A DNA stretch of 64,000 bases from Saliphagus infecundisoli (lineage in GTDB: Archaea; Halobacteriota; Halobacteria; Halobacteriales; Natrialbaceae), in assembly GCF_020177375.1 (NCBI RefSeq), contig NZ_JAIWHV010000002.1:62001-126000 (forward strand), given 5' to 3'. Below, piece by piece: positions 33,547-42,576 of this stretch. Numbering within the stretch: the first letter of the stretch is position 1; every line of letters begins with the position of its first letter. The notes below the pieces were generated by a model. It ran no database searches. It was not told where the DNA came from and saw only the letters and a program-made list of their open reading frames with translations. A program made the translations under genes and the position numbers.

Positions 33547-34674
33547 TCAGGCCCGCACCCCCTCTCGCTTCCTGATCCCCTCGTCGTCGGCAAAGCGCTC
33601 CAGGTCGGCGACGGTGACCTGGCGCTTCTCGGCGCCGAAGTCCTTGACCCGCCGGGTGACCGCCCGGACCTCCTCGTCGGTGGGGTCGTACCCCTGCTCG
33701 CGCAGGCGTTCGCGCACCGAGTGGGTGCCCGTGTGTTTGCCGAGGACGAGCCGGCGCTCGGCGCCGACCATCTCGGGGGTCATCACGCCGGGTTCGAACG
33801 TGTCGGCGTTCTCGATGACGCCCGCTGCGTGGATCCCGCTCTCGTGGGAGAAGGCGTTCGAGCCGACGACCGGCTTGTTCGAGGGGGTCGCGACCCCGCT
33901 CTTCTCGGCGACCATCTCCGAGAGTTCGGTGATCCGGGTCGTGTCGATCCCCGTGTCCGTCTGGTAGAGCGACTCGACGGCCATCACGTACTCCTCGTAG
34001 GCGGCGTTACCCGCGCGCTCGCCGATCGAGTTCACCGAGACCTGGGCCTGCTCGGCCCCGGCCTCGATCCCCGAGAGCGCGTTCGCGGTCGCCAGCCCGA
34101 AGTCGTCGTGGGTGTGGACGTCGATCCGTGCGTCGGTGTGGGCGACGATCTTCTCGATCAGGTCATAGAACCGCCGCGGGGTGGCGACGCCACACGTGTC
34201 CGGAACGTTGATCCAGTCGGTTCCCGCCTCGGTGACCGCCTCGACGGTCTCGAGTAAGAACGCCTCGTCGGTCCGGGTCGCGTCCATCGGCGAGAACATA
34301 CACTCCGCGCCCGCCTCTTTGACGCGTTCGACCGACTCGACTGCGCGCTGTACTACCTCCTCTCGGGTCGAGTGCATCGAGTCCTCGATCTGGACGTCGC
34401 TGGTGCTGGCGAAGACGTGGACCAGTTCGACGCCCGAATCCAGCGCCGCCTCGACGTCTCCCTCGACGACGCGGGCCAACCCGCAGGTCGTCGTCTGTGT
34501 CGAGGAGGCGATGTCGCGGACCGCCTCGAACTCCGCGTCGGAGTTGACGGGGAACCCGGCCTCGATGACGTGGGTTCCCATCTCGTCCAGTAGTGAGGCT
34601 ATCTCGCGTTTGTCGTCGTAGGAAAACGACGTTCCCGGGGACTGCTCGCCGTCCCGCAGGGTCGTATCGAACAC
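33547..34674 (-). CDS. leuA: 2-isopropylmalate/citramalate synthase (LeuA/CimA family), 5' end uncertain
   Basis: The frame holds the family's catalytic barrel: FDTTLRDGEQSPGTSFSYDD (metal Asp, Arg), DVHTHDDFGLATANALSG (HxH metal pair) and NSIGERAGNAAYEEYVMAVE, ending with a short communication domain. It condenses acetyl-CoA with a 2-oxoacid, either 2-oxoisovalerate (leucine) or pyruvate (isoleucine); the missing long regulatory domain fits either CimA or short archaeal LeuA. The GTG at 34674 is the only canonical in-frame start near the promoter, giving 375 residues. Family-like sequence VEFFQGTLDSTEEIETAR is open upstream without a start, see the uORF entry. Confidence 0.85.
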   Translation of the reverse strand: MFDTTLRDGEQSPGTSFSYDDKREIASLLDEMGTHVIEAGFPVNSDAEFEAVRDIASSTQTTTCGLARVVEGDVEAALDSGVELVHVFASTSDVQIEDSMHSTREEVVQRAVESVERVKEAGAECMFSPMDATRTDEAFLLETVEAVTEAGTDWINVPDTCGVATPRRFYDLIEKIVAHTDARIDVHTHDDFGLATANALSGIEAGAEQAQVSVNSIGERAGNAAYEEYVMAVESLYQTDTGIDTTRITELSEMVAEKSGVATPSNKPVVGSNAFSHESGIHAAGVIENADTFEPGVMTPEMVGAERRLVLGKHTGTHSVRERLREQGYDPTDEEVRAVTRRVKDFGAEKRQVTVADLERFADDEGIRKREGVRA

Positions 34675-34693
34675 TCGAGCCGTCTCGATCTCC

Positions 34694-34768
34694 TCAGTGG
34701 AGTCTAACGTGCCCTGGAAGAACTCGACCGCCCTGAGGGGTCTCAGAGCCGGTGTCTGGTGTAGACAT
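34694..34768 (-). other. 24-codon ORF at the leuA promoter, one base out of frame with leuA
   Basis: The ATG at 34768 lies about 30 nt from the TATA box, where the leuA start is expected, but its frame (MSTPDTGSETPQGGRVLPGH...) stops at 34694. Removing one base between this ATG and 34728 would fuse it to the conserved VEFFQGTLDSTEEIE segment of LeuA. It is either the true leuA start broken by a one-base insertion or a separate leader ORF. Confidence 0.45.
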
Positions 34769-34794
34769 CGTGTCCCATCCGAGGAGCGACGACG

Positions 34795-34802
34795 TATATA
34801 AA
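34795..34802 (-). promoter_or_regulatory. TATA box of the leuA-type gene
   Basis: Minus-strand TTTATATA, a near-consensus archaeal TATA, predicts transcription start near 34772, four bases before the out-of-frame ATG at 34768. Confidence 0.6.
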
Positions 34803-35070
34803 CCTGACGCCAGGGCGGAGCTCGGAGGGCGGCCTCACGCCGACCCGCCCGCGCGCTGGCCGAAAACCGCACGAGGTAAACGCCCTTCCACACTGGGTAT
34901 GTCCTTATACTGTGCGTCACAGCGAGGCCGCGTGGCGACCCGGCCCGTGAAAATATCGGCTTCGATCCGGTGAATCGAACAGTTCGGGCCCTCGCGCGCG
35001 GCCGCCGAGTGGACGTTCGTCCGCCTCGCCGGAGCCGAACGCTTTTCTCGGCGCCAGTCGATCCACGCCC

Positions 35071-35373
35071 ATGAGCGGGTTCGACCTCGACCTCGAACGG
35101 GTCGAAGACGAGATCGATTCGGCGACCGACCGCGAGGACGACGGCGACGCGAACGTCGTCCTCGGCGTCCTCGACGGCACCACGCCCGACGAGGAGTGGC
35201 TCGAGACCGTCACCGAGGGTGCCGTCCTCGTCCTCGCCGTCGACGGCGACGTCAACGAACTGGCCGCGGGCTTCGCCCGCACGGTCAAGGAATCGGGCGG
35301 GGAGCTGGTCCACTTCCGGGGCTTCCTGATCGTCTCCCCGCCCGGCGTCGACGTCGACACGAGCCGGCTCTGA
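35071..35373 (+). CDS. Small conserved haloarchaeal protein, DUF5779-like (100 aa)
   Basis: MSGFDLDLERVEDEIDSATD begins an acidic protein with an alternating core (VVLGVLDGTTPDEEWLETV, AVLVLAVDGDVNELAAGFAR, LVHFRGFLIVSPPGVDVDT). I recall this pattern from the DUF5779 family of haloarchaea; the role is unknown. Soluble, no signal. A CTTTT promoter tract about 28 nt upstream suggests leaderless expression. It is convergent with the VOC gene. Confidence 0.7.
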   Translation: MSGFDLDLERVEDEIDSATDREDDGDANVVLGVLDGTTPDEEWLETVTEGAVLVLAVDGDVNELAAGFARTVKESGGELVHFRGFLIVSPPGVDVDTSRL

Positions 35374-35391
35374 TCGGCCCCACGCCGCCGA

Positions 35392-36078
35392 TCACGCCCG
35401 GACGGTGAGGTGGTGGCCGTCGGGGTCCCGGACGACCAGCCGATCCTCGCCCCGGTCCGTACGGACGCAGCCGTCGGTGGCCGAAACCGCGCGTTCGACC
35501 GCCGCGAGGTCCGTGGTATCGAACCCGAGTTCGACGTGGACGCCCCCGCGGGCGTCGGCGATTCCTAGCTGGGGCTCCCAGAGTTCGAGCGCCATCGGCC
35601 CCGCCAGACGGACCCGCCGTCGCTCGCTCCCGCGATCGACCGGGTCGAACCCCAGCGCGGTGTAGAACGTCTCCGCACGTTCGAGCGATTCGACCTCGAG
35701 AACGACCTCGAAGATCCCGTCGATTCCGGGCCCGGAGACGTCACGCTCGCCGAGTTCGACGCAGTTGCCGTCGGGGTCGTAGCAGTAAAGCGACCGTGCA
35801 GACCCGAAGCGCTCCTCGTGGAGAGCGAACCGAGCGGAGAGGCGATCCCACCAGCCGTCGTACTCCGTGCGAGGAACGGAGAACGCGAAGTGGGTGTGGA
35901 GTCCCCCACGAGGGACCCCATCGGGTCGGCGGACGACGACCTCGGTGGGCCCCGCATCGAACCGAAGCGCCCGGTCGGTCGCCTCCCCCAGCGGGAGGTC
36001 CAGAGCGTCCGCGTAGAAGCTGCGAGCCGGATCGAGGGACTTCGCCTCGAGGCCGAGCCGGGCGAGGTCGGTGAGCAT
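35392..36078 (-). CDS. Two-domain VOC (glyoxalase/dioxygenase-like) protein
   Basis: A 228-residue protein with two vicinal-oxygen-chelate modules. Domain 1 starts MLTDLARLGLEAKSLDPARS and contains GGLHTHFAFSV and YDPDGNCVELGER; domain 2 starts IFEVVLEVESLERAETFYTA and contains GVHVELGFD and VRDPDGHHLTVRA. The paired His/Glu metal ligands of the fold are present in both halves. Members act as dioxygenases, glyoxalases or isomerases; the substrate here is unknown. The real start is the ATG at 36078; longer reading frames upstream are antisense to hisB. Confidence 0.85.
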   Translation of the reverse strand: MLTDLARLGLEAKSLDPARSFYADALDLPLGEATDRALRFDAGPTEVVVRRPDGVPRGGLHTHFAFSVPRTEYDGWWDRLSARFALHEERFGSARSLYCYDPDGNCVELGERDVSGPGIDGIFEVVLEVESLERAETFYTALGFDPVDRGSERRRVRLAGPMALELWEPQLGIADARGGVHVELGFDTTDLAAVERAVSATDGCVRTDRGEDRLVVRDPDGHHLTVRA

Positions 36079-36168
36079 TTCGCGGGGGTACTCCCTCCGC
36101 GATAATAAGGATGGGCAGCGCCCTCCCCCGAGCGCAACCGCCTTGTACCGCCCGCACACACTCCCGCT

Positions 36169-36762
36169 ATGAGCGAGCGTACGGCGACGGTGACCCGCGA
36201 AACAGCCGAGACGACGATCGACTGCCGGCTCGCGATCGACGGCGAGGGCGAGGCCGAGATCGACACCGGGATCGGCTTTCTCGACCACATGCTCACGTCC
36301 TTTGTGACCCACGGCCTCTTCGACCTCGAGCTCTCCTGTGAGGGCGACCTCGCGATCGACGACCACCACACCGTCGAGGACTGTGCAATCGTTCTCGGAA
36401 CTGCCATCGACGAGGCCCTCGACGACCGGGCAGGGATCGTTCGCTTCGCCGACCGGCGGGTCCCCCTCGACGAGGCGGTCGCGAGCGTCGTCGTCGACGT
36501 GGGCGGGCGGCCCCGGTTTTACTTCGAGGGCGAGTTCTCCCAGGACGCCGTCGGCGAGATGGCAAGCGACATGGCCAGACACTTCGCCGAGTCGTTCGCG
36601 ATGAACGCCGGAATCACGCTCCACGCCGAGGTCGACGGCGAGAACGCCCACCACGAGATCGAGGCGCTGTTCAAGGCCATAGCCCGGACGGCCGACGACG
36701 CCACTCGGATCGACGACCGCCGGGAGGAGGCCCCGAGCACGAAGGGGACGCTCACGGAATAA
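36169..36762 (+). CDS. hisB: Imidazoleglycerol-phosphate dehydratase HisB
   Basis: A 197-residue enzyme of histidine synthesis. The metal-binding motifs are [33 protein letters not shown] and [15 protein letters not shown]. It removes water from imidazole glycerol phosphate; archaeal HisB lacks the phosphatase domain, as here. No other his gene is in the window. Starts within about 30 nt of a promoter-like CCTTGTA tract. Confidence 0.95.
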   Translation: MSERTATVTRETAETTIDCRLAIDGEGEAEIDTGIGFLDHMLTSFVTHGLFDLELSCEGDLAIDDHHTVEDCAIVLGTAIDEALDDRAGIVRFADRRVPLDEAVASVVVDVGGRPRFYFEGEFSQDAVGEMASDMARHFAESFAMNAGITLHAEVDGENAHHEIEALFKAIARTADDATRIDDRREEAPSTKGTLTE

Positions 36763-36829
36763 GGCGGCGAGCGTCGATCACCGGCGACCACCGTCAATTA
36801 TACCGCGGCGGCCGTATAGCCGCCCAGGA

Positions 36830-37333
36830 ATGTTCGACGAGATCATGGAGAAGTTCGAGGGGTCCCCGAGCCAGCAGGCGGTCATCCGTCTGTTGCTCGA
36901 GCGGGGCTTCTCGGTCAACGACGAGGGCCGGGTGGTCTCGGGTGGGATCGAGATCCCCAACACCGGGATCGCCCGCGAGATCGACGTCGACCGGCGGGTC
37001 GTGGACTCGACGACCGACGTCATCCTCGCCGACCCCGAACTGCGCCGGATCTTCCAGAACATCTCGCAGGTGCCCAGCCTGATGGATCTCGCGCCCGTCC
37101 TCGATCTGACGGTGCTCTCGATCGAGGTCGCCGACGCGGAGGCGAAGGGACTCGTCGCCTCCGTGACCGGGACGCTCGCCAACCACGGCGTCTCGATCCG
37201 CCAGACGATCAGCGAGGACCCCGAGTTCACCGACGAACCCCGCCTCTATCTGGTCACCGACCAGGAGATCCCCGGCGAGCTGATCACCGCGCTTCGGGAC
37301 CTCGAGTTCGTCCGGAAGATCGAGCTCCAGTGA
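36830..37333 (+). CDS. ACT-domain amino-acid regulator
   Basis: A 167-residue protein. The first ~75 residues look like a winged helix (SPSQQAVIRLLLERGFSVND, GIAREIDVDRRVVDSTTDVI), and the C-terminal ~75 residues are an ACT domain (DLTVLSIEVADAEAKGLVAS, TLANHGVSIRQTISEDPEF). This is the layout of archaeal regulators of amino-acid metabolism of the COG2150 type. It probably senses an amino acid and controls nearby biosynthetic genes such as hisB or the ilv/leu cluster (inference). A TATA (ATTATACC, about 36796-36803) lies about 30 nt upstream. Confidence 0.85.
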   Translation: MFDEIMEKFEGSPSQQAVIRLLLERGFSVNDEGRVVSGGIEIPNTGIAREIDVDRRVVDSTTDVILADPELRRIFQNISQVPSLMDLAPVLDLTVLSIEVADAEAKGLVASVTGTLANHGVSIRQTISEDPEFTDEPRLYLVTDQEIPGELITALRDLEFVRKIELQ

Positions 37334-37349
37334 GCGGTCGGTGGCTCCG

Positions 37350-37970
37350 ATGAGCGAGCCCTACAGAACCGTCGCGGACGAAGCGACGACGAGGTTCGTC
37401 GTCTCGGGTTCGGAGTTCGTCGGACACGTCCGGCCCGTCGGATCCGTCGATGCCGCCGAGACGTTCGTCGCGACGGTTCGAGAGGAGTACGACGACGCGA
37501 CCCACAACGTGCCCGCCTACCGGGTTCGGGAAGGAGGTGCGGACGGCGGGATCTTCTTGCGGGAGTATTCGAACGACGACGGCGAGCCCTCGACGTCGGC
37601 GGGCAAACCCGCACTCTCCGTCCTCGAAAAGCGCGGCCTCGAGAACGTCGCCGTCGTCGTCACCCGCTACTACGGCGGGACGAACCTGGGCGTCGGCGGA
37701 CTCGTCCGGGCGTACTCGCGGGCGGCCAGCGAGGCCGTCGAGAGCGCGGGCGTCCGCGAACGGTGGCCCCACGACCGACTGGTGGTCACGACGACGTACG
37801 ACGATTCGGGGACCGTCCGGGGGGTGATCGAGAGCGAGGGCTACGACTTCGACGCGGAGTATGCCGAGGAGGTAGGGTTCGAGGTCCGCGTCCCGGTGGC
37901 GGAGCGGGAGGCGTTCTGCGATCGCCTCCGGAGCGCGACGGGCGGGCGCGTGGAGATCACGCGGGGCTGA
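37350..37970 (+). CDS. YigZ/IMPACT-family protein
   Basis: A 206-residue UPF0029 protein. The signature DDGEPSTSAGKPALSVLEKR and VVVTRYYGGTNLGVGGLVRA identify it, and a C-terminal ferredoxin-like DUF1949 domain follows (LVVTTTYDDSGTVRGVIESE). IMPACT/YigZ proteins are linked to translation control and stress, but the activity in archaea is unknown. It follows the ACT gene by 16 nt and may share its mRNA. ATG at 37350 (MSEPYRTVADEATT) chosen over a GTG three codons upstream. Confidence 0.9.
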   Translation: MSEPYRTVADEATTRFVVSGSEFVGHVRPVGSVDAAETFVATVREEYDDATHNVPAYRVREGGADGGIFLREYSNDDGEPSTSAGKPALSVLEKRGLENVAVVVTRYYGGTNLGVGGLVRAYSRAASEAVESAGVRERWPHDRLVVTTTYDDSGTVRGVIESEGYDFDAEYAEEVGFEVRVPVAEREAFCDRLRSATGGRVEITRG

Positions 37971-37976
37971 CGACGG

Positions 37977-40676
37977 TCAGCCGTCGACCGGCGCCGCCGG
38001 CTCGGGAGCCGAATCGGGCTCGCGGCGGCGGTTGGCGACCGAGAGGCCGACGAGGGTCACGAGCCCGACCGCCCGAAGCGAGACGGTGATCGAGAAGATC
38101 GTCAGCAGCGACGGGATCCCGAATAGCCCCAGGACGGCCTCGGCGACCAGCAGCGGGATCTCCGGCACCATGAGCGCGATCGAGGCGGCCGCGTAGCCCG
38201 CCCGCTCGAACCCCGTCGCCGGGGCGTACTGGTAGCCGATAATCGTCACGCCCAGCGCGTAGACCCCGAGGAAGGTGCCGGCGATCGGAACGACGACCTC
38301 GGGGAGGAAGTAGCCGACTTCGGCCACCGACTCCCAGCCGATGACGCCCCACTCGCCCTCGCGCTGGCGGAGGAACATGATCCCCGGCGAGAAGACGAAC
38401 GCAAACGGGACGAGCACCTTGTTCAAGGAGAGCAGGAACGCCGTCACTGCCGTCTTCATCTCGTCGGCCTTCGCGACGCCCGCGCCGGCGAAGGCGGCGA
38501 CGGCGACCGGCGGGGTCACGTCGGCCATCAGCCCGAAGTAGAGGATGAAGAGGTGGCCCGCGAGGATCGCGATCCCGGCGTCCCTGATCGGCGCGCCGAG
38601 CATCGCGACGAGGATGATGTACATCGCCGTCGTCGGCATCCCCATTCCGAAGATGATCGATGCGACCCCGGTCAGGACGAGCAAGAGGAGCATCGACCCA
38701 CCGCTGACGGCGTCGATCAGCGCGGCCAGGTTCGGCCCCAGCCCCGTGACGCTGATGATCCCGGGGACGACCCCCGCGGCGGCGACGGCGACAACGACCG
38801 TCGTCGCGGTCCTGGCGCCCGACTCCATCGACTTCAACACGAAGGTCCCGAAGCGGTAGGCCATGTTTCCGGCGAGGGCCGGCCGACCGATGGCCGCAGC
38901 CGAGTGTTCGGCCGCCGACTCGACGCTGTCGTCGAACTCGAGCAACGGGCCCGGTGAGCGGGGGCGAGCGAGCAGGAAGGCCAGAGAGACGAGGACCGCG
39001 ATCGTACCGAGGTCGCCCGCGGCGGCGGTCGCCGCCTCGCCGACCGGAAAGCTCTCGCCTGCAGCCTCGAGGCCGGCGCCGACCCGGATCGCGGTGATGA
39101 TCCCGCCACCGACGGTCACGAGGGTGGCGACGGTAGCGGCGTAGAGGGTGACGATCGTTCCCACGAGCGGGACCCGCGTCCGGTCGTCGTAGGCGGCGAC
39201 GACCGCGAGCAGCGCGACGATCGAGACGATCGTGTACCAGCCCGAGCGGTTGATCGAGTACCGCGCGATCACCAGGAAGTAAACCAGGAGCACGAGCGGG
39301 ATCAGGTAGAACCAGCCCGTCCGGAGCGCCGAGCGGACCGCCGGCAGCTCCTCGCGTGGGAGCCCGCCGATCCCCCCACGGACGGCCTCGAAGTGGACCA
39401 TCACCCACATCCCGAAGAAGAAGGCGATCGCGGGCACCGTCGCCGCGACGATCACGTCGGGGTAGGGGGTCCCCGTGATCTCGACGATCAGGAACGCGGC
39501 GGCGCCCATCACCGGCGGCAGCATCTGACCGCCCGACGACGACGAGGACTCGACGGCCCCCGAGAACTCCGGCGTGTAGCCCGACCGCTTCATCAGCGGG
39601 ATCGTAAACGCCCCCGTCGTCACCGTGTTGGCGATCGACGACCCCGACAGCATCCCCATGAAGCCACTCGAGACGACGCTGGCCTTCGCCGGCCCGCCCT
39701 TGCGGGTCCCCGTCGCCGAGTACGCGAGGTCGATGAACCACTTTCCGGCGCCGCTCATCTCGAGGAACGCCCCGAAGAGGATGAAAACGTAGATAAAGCG
39801 GACGCTGACCGTTACGGGCGTCGAGAAGACGCCGGCCTCGACGTTGTACCAGAGGTTGAAGACGATGTTCGCCCACGTGTCGGGCTGGATCGCGAGCGGG
39901 CCGACGACGGAGTCCCGTGGGATGTAATGGCCCACCTTGGCGTAGACGATGAAGGAGGCCACGAGCGCCATCAGGAGCGGGCCGAGGGTTCGCCGCGTCG
40001 CTTCCAGCACGAGCAGGACCCCCAACACCCCGAGGGCGAACGCCCACGAGGCCTCGCCGAGCGGGATTCCGACCGCCTCAAACGCCGAGACCAGCGGCGA
40101 GAGCACGGGGTACATCTCGCCGACGCTCTGGGTGTCCCCGAACCGACGAACGGCGATCTGGCGGATCTCGTCGAACTGGGTCGTCATGTAGTGTGCCGGA
40201 AGGACCGCGAGGACGATCAAGACGAGATCGACCGGCGCGACCCGGTTCATGTCGGGATCGAGCACCGCCCACCGGACGAACGCCCCGGCGCGGGCGACCG
40301 CCCGCGTCACGGGGTGGCCCTCGCCCAGGCGTTCCCGGGCGGAGGGCTCGACGCGACCGAGCCGCCGGACGAGAGTCCCCTTGCCCCGGCTCGCCGGAAA
40401 CAGCAGGAAGGCGAGGACCAGTGCGAAGCTGACGTGGATCGCGTTGACCTGGAGCTGCTGGAGGGCGACCAGCCGGACCTCCCCGAGCAGGGGCAGGGTT
40501 GCCTCGAAGGTCGTCCCCCGGGCGGCGATCCACAGCTGAAAGGCCGAAAAGGCGATCCCGACGGCGGCAACCGCGACGAGCGCCGGTCCCCGCAGCGTCC
40601 GTCGGCGGGTGACCTCCGAGAGAACCTCCTCGCGTTCCTCCTCGGAGAGCCCCTCGTCGGCCGGATCGGTGCTCAC
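37977..40676 (-). CDS. TRAP transporter fused permease (4TM/12TM)
   Basis: An 899-residue membrane protein with around 18 helices. The N-terminal ~230 residues are the small (DctQ-like) unit and the rest is the large DctM unit, with family segments GAFLEMSGAGKWFIDLAY, SGFMGMLSGSSIANTVTTGA and FGMGMPTTAMYIILVAMLGA. It moves an organic anion inward using an ion gradient, receiving substrate from the TAXI-type binding protein encoded at the head of the operon. Start overlaps the DUF1850 gene by 4 nt. Confidence 0.92.
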   Translation of the reverse strand: MSTDPADEGLSEEEREEVLSEVTRRRTLRGPALVAVAAVGIAFSAFQLWIAARGTTFEATLPLLGEVRLVALQQLQVNAIHVSFALVLAFLLFPASRGKGTLVRRLGRVEPSARERLGEGHPVTRAVARAGAFVRWAVLDPDMNRVAPVDLVLIVLAVLPAHYMTTQFDEIRQIAVRRFGDTQSVGEMYPVLSPLVSAFEAVGIPLGEASWAFALGVLGVLLVLEATRRTLGPLLMALVASFIVYAKVGHYIPRDSVVGPLAIQPDTWANIVFNLWYNVEAGVFSTPVTVSVRFIYVFILFGAFLEMSGAGKWFIDLAYSATGTRKGGPAKASVVSSGFMGMLSGSSIANTVTTGAFTIPLMKRSGYTPEFSGAVESSSSSGGQMLPPVMGAAAFLIVEITGTPYPDVIVAATVPAIAFFFGMWVMVHFEAVRGGIGGLPREELPAVRSALRTGWFYLIPLVLLVYFLVIARYSINRSGWYTIVSIVALLAVVAAYDDRTRVPLVGTIVTLYAATVATLVTVGGGIITAIRVGAGLEAAGESFPVGEAATAAAGDLGTIAVLVSLAFLLARPRSPGPLLEFDDSVESAAEHSAAAIGRPALAGNMAYRFGTFVLKSMESGARTATTVVVAVAAAGVVPGIISVTGLGPNLAALIDAVSGGSMLLLLVLTGVASIIFGMGMPTTAMYIILVAMLGAPIRDAGIAILAGHLFILYFGLMADVTPPVAVAAFAGAGVAKADEMKTAVTAFLLSLNKVLVPFAFVFSPGIMFLRQREGEWGVIGWESVAEVGYFLPEVVVPIAGTFLGVYALGVTIIGYQYAPATGFERAGYAAASIALMVPEIPLLVAEAVLGLFGIPSLLTIFSITVSLRAVGLVTLVGLSVANRRREPDSAPEPAAPVDG

Positions 40677-41224
40677 GGCCCCCCACTCCCCGCTCGATCG
40701 GTGGCGGACGAACTCATACCGGCTCCGAGGGACGCCCCCGACAAGAAGGAACCGGCTTCGACGGTGATCGCGACCGATCCCTCCGCATCGGTGAGGTCGT
40801 GGCGCTCGCCGTCGACGACTAGCTCGTGGCCGGCGACGTCGCTGGGAGCGACCGTAAGCTCGGTGAAACGTTCGTCGCTATCAACCGCGTAGCCGTCCTC
40901 GATCCGGTAGACGCCGTCGGTCGGCAGGCCAGCGCCAAACGAGGAGAACTCGGTGCGCTCCATCCGGAGGGCCTCCCCCTCGACGACGTAGACGTCCCGG
41001 ACCGGCGTCTTCTCGACGCTGTGGGTGTACGCGAGGACGACGCCGTCACCCTCGGAGACGGCGAGTTCGAGAAAGGGGTCGCCGCTCGCGAGGTCGGTTA
41101 CGACGAGGTGGTACTCGTCGCCCGCGACGGCGACGGCGGTCGCTCCCGCGGCCACGACCGCCCCGCCCGCGAGGAGGTGCCGGCGGGTGAGCCGGCTCCC
41201 CTCACCGTCGTTCGACTCGCTCAC
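40673..41224 (-). CDS. DUF1850 protein of TAXI-TRAP operon, Tat signal
   Basis: A 183-residue protein from the GTG at 41224, beginning VSESNDGEGSRLTRRHLLAGG with a twin-arginine signal and no lipobox Cys. The mature part has the DUF1850 hallmark YTHSVEKTPVRDVYVVEGEA and ERTEFSSFGAGLPTD. DUF1850 genes are regularly found between TAXI binding proteins and fused TRAP permeases, as here (13 nt after one, 4-nt overlap with the other); the molecular role is unknown. An ATG at 41275 would overlap the upstream gene. Confidence 0.85.
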   Translation of the reverse strand: MSESNDGEGSRLTRRHLLAGGAVVAAGATAVAVAGDEYHLVVTDLASGDPFLELAVSEGDGVVLAYTHSVEKTPVRDVYVVEGEALRMERTEFSSFGAGLPTDGVYRIEDGYAVDSDERFTELTVAPSDVAGHELVVDGERHDLTDAEGSVAITVEAGSFLSGASLGAGMSSSATDRAGSGGP

Positions 41225-41237
41225 GTCCGTCGAGTGA

Positions 41238-42449
41238 CTACTCGAAGTAGGCTTCGGCGCCGGGATGGAGGTCAATCGGCATCCCGTCCTGGGCGCTGTC
41301 GGCCGAGATGTTGTCGGACTCGATCGTGAGGTCGCCGGTGTTCTCGAAGATCGCCTCGGTGACCGCCTCGACGATTCCCTCGTCGACTCCCTCGTGGGTC
41401 GCGATCATCGCTTGGACCGAGACGGTCTCGACGTCGTCGTCGATCCCGTCGTAGGTGCCCCCGGAGACGGTGTCGTCGGCCATCCACTGGGCGTCCTCCT
41501 TGATCGTCTCCCGGACGTCCCCGCTTACCTCGACTAAGCCGATCTCGTCGGTCGTCGCGAGCTCCTCGACGGCCCCGACGGGCGCGCCGCCGACGACGAA
41601 CGCCGCGTCGACATCGCCGTCGCGGATCTGGTCGGCCGCCGTCGCGAAGTCGGCGTTCTCCTCGTCGAAGTCTCCCTCCCCGATGCCTGCCGACTCGAGG
41701 ATCTGGAGGGCGTTGACCTGGGTTCCGCTGCCCAGATCGCCGGTGTTGATCGTCCGGCCCTCCAAGTCCTCGAGGGACTCGACGTCCGAATCGCCGGGCG
41801 TGATGACGTGGATCGTCTCGGGGTACAGCGTCGCGACCCCCCGGATGGTCTCGATGGCCGCACCCTCGAACTCCTCTAACCCCGTCCCCTCAAAGGCGAA
41901 GTAGGCGACGTCGTTCTGGATCAGCGCGAAGTCGGCCTCCTCGCGTTCGAGAGCGCCGACGTTCGCGACGCTCGCGCCCGTCGACTGGACCTGGAGTGCG
42001 TGGGGGGTGTTCGCCTCGACGATCGACTTGAACTCGCCCGACAGCGGGAAGTAGGTGCCGCCGGTGCCGCCGGCGTGCCAGGAGAGGACCTCGCCCCCCT
42101 CCTCGGCTTCCGCGTCCTGAAACTCGTCCTCGGAGAGTTCCTCTTCTTCTCCGTCGCTTTCGTTGCCGTCCTCGGACTCGTTTCCGTCCTCGCTTTCGTT
42201 GCCGTCTCCGGTCCCGTTCCCGCTTCCGGTCTCGTTGTCGTCTGCAGTCTCGTTGCCGTCCGCTTCTTCCTCGGTCTCCTCTTCGGTTTCCTCGTCCTCC
42301 GTGGCGTTCCCATTGCCGTTTCCGTTTCCATTGCCATTGCCGTTTCCGTTGCCGTCGGTCGCGTCCTCGCCGATACAGCCGGCGAACGCCGCGAATCCCG
42401 TCGTTCCCGTCGCCGCGATGAAGTGTCTCCGGTCTATCTTTCGGACCAT
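41238..42449 (-). CDS. TAXI-family TRAP solute-binding lipoprotein
   Basis: A 403-residue protein. The signal IDRRHFIAATGTTGFAAFAGC has twin Arg and a lipobox Cys, then a Gly-Asn and Glu/Asp/Asn tether of about 100 residues, then the TAXI domain (SWHAGGTGGTYFPLSGEFKS, DFALIQNDVAYFAFEGTG, TINTGDLGSGTQVNALQI, AAFVVGGAPVGAVEELATTD). It binds an organic acid such as glutamate or a C4 acid outside the cell and feeds the TRAP permease. ATG at 42449 gives the signal peptide directly. Confidence 0.92.
   Translation of the reverse strand: MVRKIDRRHFIAATGTTGFAAFAGCIGEDATDGNGNGNGNGNGNGNGNATEDEETEEETEEEADGNETADDNETGSGNGTGDGNESEDGNESEDGNESDGEEEELSEDEFQDAEAEEGGEVLSWHAGGTGGTYFPLSGEFKSIVEANTPHALQVQSTGASVANVGALEREEADFALIQNDVAYFAFEGTGLEEFEGAAIETIRGVATLYPETIHVITPGDSDVESLEDLEGRTINTGDLGSGTQVNALQILESAGIGEGDFDEENADFATAADQIRDGDVDAAFVVGGAPVGAVEELATTDEIGLVEVSGDVRETIKEDAQWMADDTVSGGTYDGIDDDVETVSVQAMIATHEGVDEGIVEAVTEAIFENTGDLTIESDNISADSAQDGMPIDLHPGAEAYFE
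42303..42357 (-). repeat. Gly-Asn codon repeat in TAXI lipoprotein tether
   Basis: Alternating GGC/GGA and AAT/AAC codons encode (Gly-Asn)8 immediately after the lipobox region, matching the tracts at 809-870 and 21484-21645 in two unrelated lipoproteins. Confidence 0.75.
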
Positions 42450-42576
42450 AGTCCCGGATAGTCCTCCAGGGTGATATAGCTTCCACGTCGATGAACGTTC
42501 GTGAGAAGCGGAATTCGACGACTGGCGCTTCCCGGCCGACCGGAACCGATAGGTGGACCGCGCTGCGAGCCCGCCC

